Shown here: positions 21,918-23,663 of the stretch, one piece after another | Layout: every line of letters starts with the position of its first letter | How positions within the stretch are numbered: the first letter of the stretch is position 1 | Assembly: GCA_028293725.1 (NCBI GenBank) | Contig: JAQGOE010000107.1 | Span: 1-23,663, forward strand | Direction: 5' to 3' | Origin: Gammaproteobacteria bacterium | GTDB taxonomy: Bacteria; Pseudomonadota; Gammaproteobacteria; Steroidobacterales; Steroidobacteraceae | Length of the DNA stretch: 23,663 bases | Translations under genes and position numbers: made by a program | The notes under the pieces: generated by a model | What the model saw: only the letters and a program-made list of their open reading frames with translations | Databases searched by the model: none | Told to the model about the DNA's origin: nothing

Positions 21918-23663
21918 ATGCGCTCACATTACTGCGGTCAGGTAAACGAGAAGGCCATCGGGACGGAAGTCACGGTTGCCGGATGGGTCCATCGGCGTCG
22001 CGATCATGGCGGGGTGATCTTCATCGATCTGCGCGATCGGGAAGGGTTGCTGCAGATCGTTTTCGATCCCGATGCCGCCAATATGTTCGAAGAAGCCAGC
22101 AAGTTGCGCAATGAGTTCGTGATCAAGGTTCGCGGGTTGGTACGCGCGCGCCCTGCGGGGACCGATAACGCGAACCTAGCCTCCGGGCGCGTCGAGCTCC
22201 TGGCCCGGGAACTCGAAGTCCTGAACCGTTCCGAGCCCCTGCCTTTCCAGCTCGATGAGACCGTGGGCGAGGAAACGCGCCTCAAGTACCGCTACCTCGA
22301 TCTGCGGCGCGACGTAATGAACCAGCGCCTGCGGCTGCGCCATCGCATTACCCGCTCCATGCGCGGCTACCTCGACTCGAACGGCTTCATCGATCTCGAG
22401 ACGCCGATGCTGGGCAAGACGACGCCGGAGGGCGCGCGCGACTACCTCGTGCCGAGCCGGACTCACGCGGGCAAATTCTTTGCCCTCCCGCAGTCGCCGC
22501 AGATTTACAAACAGCTGCTGATGGTGGCTGGCTTCGACCGCTACTACCAGATCGTCCGCTGCTTTCGCGACGAGGATCTGCGTGCCGACCGCCAGCCCGA
22601 ATTCACGCAGCTCGATATCGAAACCTCGTTCCTGACGCAGAACGACATCATGGGGGTCATGGAAAGCCTGGTGCGCCACTTCTTCAAGGAAGTTCTGGCC
22701 GTCGACCTGCCGAATCCCCTGCCGCGCATGACCTACGCGGAGGCGATGCGCCGCTACGCCTCTGACAAGCCCGATCTGCGTATCGCGCTCGAGCTCGTCG
22801 ATGTCGCGGACCTCGTGCAGGACTGCGACTTCAAGGTATTCGCGGGCCCTGCCAAGGATCCCCGCGGTCGCGTGGCCGCACTACGCGTACCGGGCGGCAA
22901 CTCGATGCCGCGTTCGCAGATCGACGAGTACACCGCGTTTGTTGGACGCTACGGCGCGAAGGGTCTCGCCTACATTAAAGTGAATGAGCGCGCCAAGGGC
23001 CGCGACGGGCTGCAATCTCCGATCGTGAAGTTCCTGAACGACGCCGCCGTGGCGGGTTTGCTGGAGCGGACCGGCGCGCAGGATGGCGACCTCATTTTCT
23101 TCGGCGCGGACAGCGCCAAGGTTGTGAATGACGCGCTCGGTGCCCTGCGCCTGAAGGTGGGACAGGACCTGAAGCTCGTGCAGGCAGGCTGGCAGCCGTT
23201 GTGGGTCGTCGACTTCCCGATGTTTGAATGGGATCCGGACGGCAAGCGCTGGGCGGCCATGCATCACCCGTTCACCTCGCCGGCGAACGACGATCCAGCG
23301 GCGCTGCGCTCGGATCCCGAGAAGGCCATCGCGAAAGCCTACGACATGGTGTTGAACGGCTCGGAGATCGGCGGCGGCTCGGTGCGTATTCACCGGCAGG
23401 AGATGCAGTCGACCGTGTTCGAGCTCCTGGGAATCGATGCGGAAGAGGCGCAGCGGAAGTTTGGATTCCTGCTCGACGCGCTCAAGTATGGCGCGCCTCC
23501 GCATGGTGGCATTGCGTTCGGCCTCGACCGGCTTGCCATGTTGATGGCGGGGGCCGACAGCATTCGCGAAGTGATCGCCTTCCCGAAGACGCAGACGGCT
23601 GCGGATCCGATGACAGATGCTCCTACGGAAGCTAGCGAAGCGCAGTTACGCGAGTTGCATATC
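21918..23663 (+). CDS. aspS: Aspartyl-tRNA synthetase, probably non-discriminating (partial, stop beyond the window)
   Basis: A class II aminoacyl-tRNA synthetase charging tRNA-Asp. The frame is open from the ATG at 21918 to the last base (582 residues; the family is about 590), so only the last few codons and stop are missing. Visible: the OB-fold anticodon-binding domain (1 to about 105), motif 2 [16 protein letters not shown] (216-231), the bacterial GAD insertion (about 285-420) and motif 3 GLDRLAM (535-541). Position 30 is His (RRRDHGG) and position 81 is Gly (RPAGTDN). These match the residues reported to make Pseudomonas AspRS non-discriminating, where E. coli has Leu and Lys. No Shine-Dalgarno is evident before the ATG, and no promoter was recognised in the 89 nt upstream. 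Confidence 0.96.
   Translation, partial: MRSHYCGQVNEKAIGTEVTVAGWVHRRRDHGGVIFIDLRDREGLLQIVFDPDAANMFEEASKLRNEFVIKVRGLVRARPAGTDNANLASGRVELLARELEVLNRSEPLPFQLDETVGEETRLKYRYLDLRRDVMNQRLRLRHRITRSMRGYLDSNGFIDLETPMLGKTTPEGARDYLVPSRTHAGKFFALPQSPQIYKQLLMVAGFDRYYQIVRCFRDEDLRADRQPEFTQLDIETSFLTQNDIMGVMESLVRHFFKEVLAVDLPNPLPRMTYAEAMRRYASDKPDLRIALELVDVADLVQDCDFKVFAGPAKDPRGRVAALRVPGGNSMPRSQIDEYTAFVGRYGAKGLAYIKVNERAKGRDGLQSPIVKFLNDAAVAGLLERTGAQDGDLIFFGADSAKVVNDALGALRLKVGQDLKLVQAGWQPLWVVDFPMFEWDPDGKRWAAMHHPFTSPANDDPAALRSDPEKAIAKAYDMVLNGSEIGGGSVRIHRQEMQSTVFELLGIDAEEAQRKFGFLLDALKYGAPPHGGIAFGLDRLAMLMAGADSIREVIAFPKTQTAADPMTDAPTEASEAQLRELHI

Noticed and set aside
1..23663. CRISPR arrays, tRNA or rRNA genes, insertion sequences, prophage or toxin-antitoxin genes
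   Set aside because: None were recognised by reading. Repeats present are short leader palindromes or coding low-complexity tracts.

Overview
The window is about 23.7 kb of GC-rich (roughly 62-64% by eye), densely coding chromosomal DNA. Every confident gene is a gammaproteobacterial housekeeping or type IV pilus gene. The neighbourhood (pilB/pilC/pilD and pilA, pilR/pilS beside sucC/sucD, then bamD-rluD-pgeF-clpB) resembles what I know of Xanthomonadales and Pseudomonas, so I infer a free-living gammaproteobacterium near the Xanthomonadales/Nevskiales/Steroidobacter-like groups. Nothing in the sequence fixes the genus. I see no rRNA, tRNA, CRISPR array, insertion sequence or prophage gene.

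Left part (1-9946, all minus strand): a type IV pilus block. In transcription order it is pilS-pilR (sensor kinase and sigma-54 activator, ATGA overlap), a 772-residue membrane protein joining a GtrA-like domain to a sulfatase/phosphotransferase-like domain, pilA (major pilin) behind a clear sigma-54 promoter and ahead of a strong terminator, then pilB (extension ATPase), pilC (platform) and pilD (prepilin peptidase, cut by the window edge). PilS/PilR probably drive pilA. PilD cleaves and methylates PilA, which PilB and PilC assemble. The enzyme between pilR and pilA may decorate pilin or a surface glycan.

Middle part (10124-14256, plus strand): sucC-sucD (succinyl-CoA synthetase) and nadE (glutamine-dependent NAD+ synthetase). 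SucD carries an extra lysine/alanine-rich tail of about 120 residues that looks like histone H1 or AlgP.

Right part: bamD (minus) diverges from rluD-pgeF (plus). A ZIP-family metal transporter with a histidine-rich loop follows, then clpB behind a sigma-32-type promoter. Last comes an FmdB zinc ribbon protein - DUF502 membrane protein - aspS cluster, with aspS cut by the right edge just short of its stop. The AspRS carries residues typical of the non-discriminating enzyme.

No stretch over 300 bases lacks a gene. The longest gaps are 4316-4572 (pilA promoter region), 3633-3823 (pilA terminator and pilB leader) and 9947-10123 (pilS/sucC divergent region). The least explained items are the GtrA-phosphotransferase fusion, the SucD tail, a terminator-like hairpin just before pilD, and several leader hairpins (sucC, nadE, clpB, fmdB).
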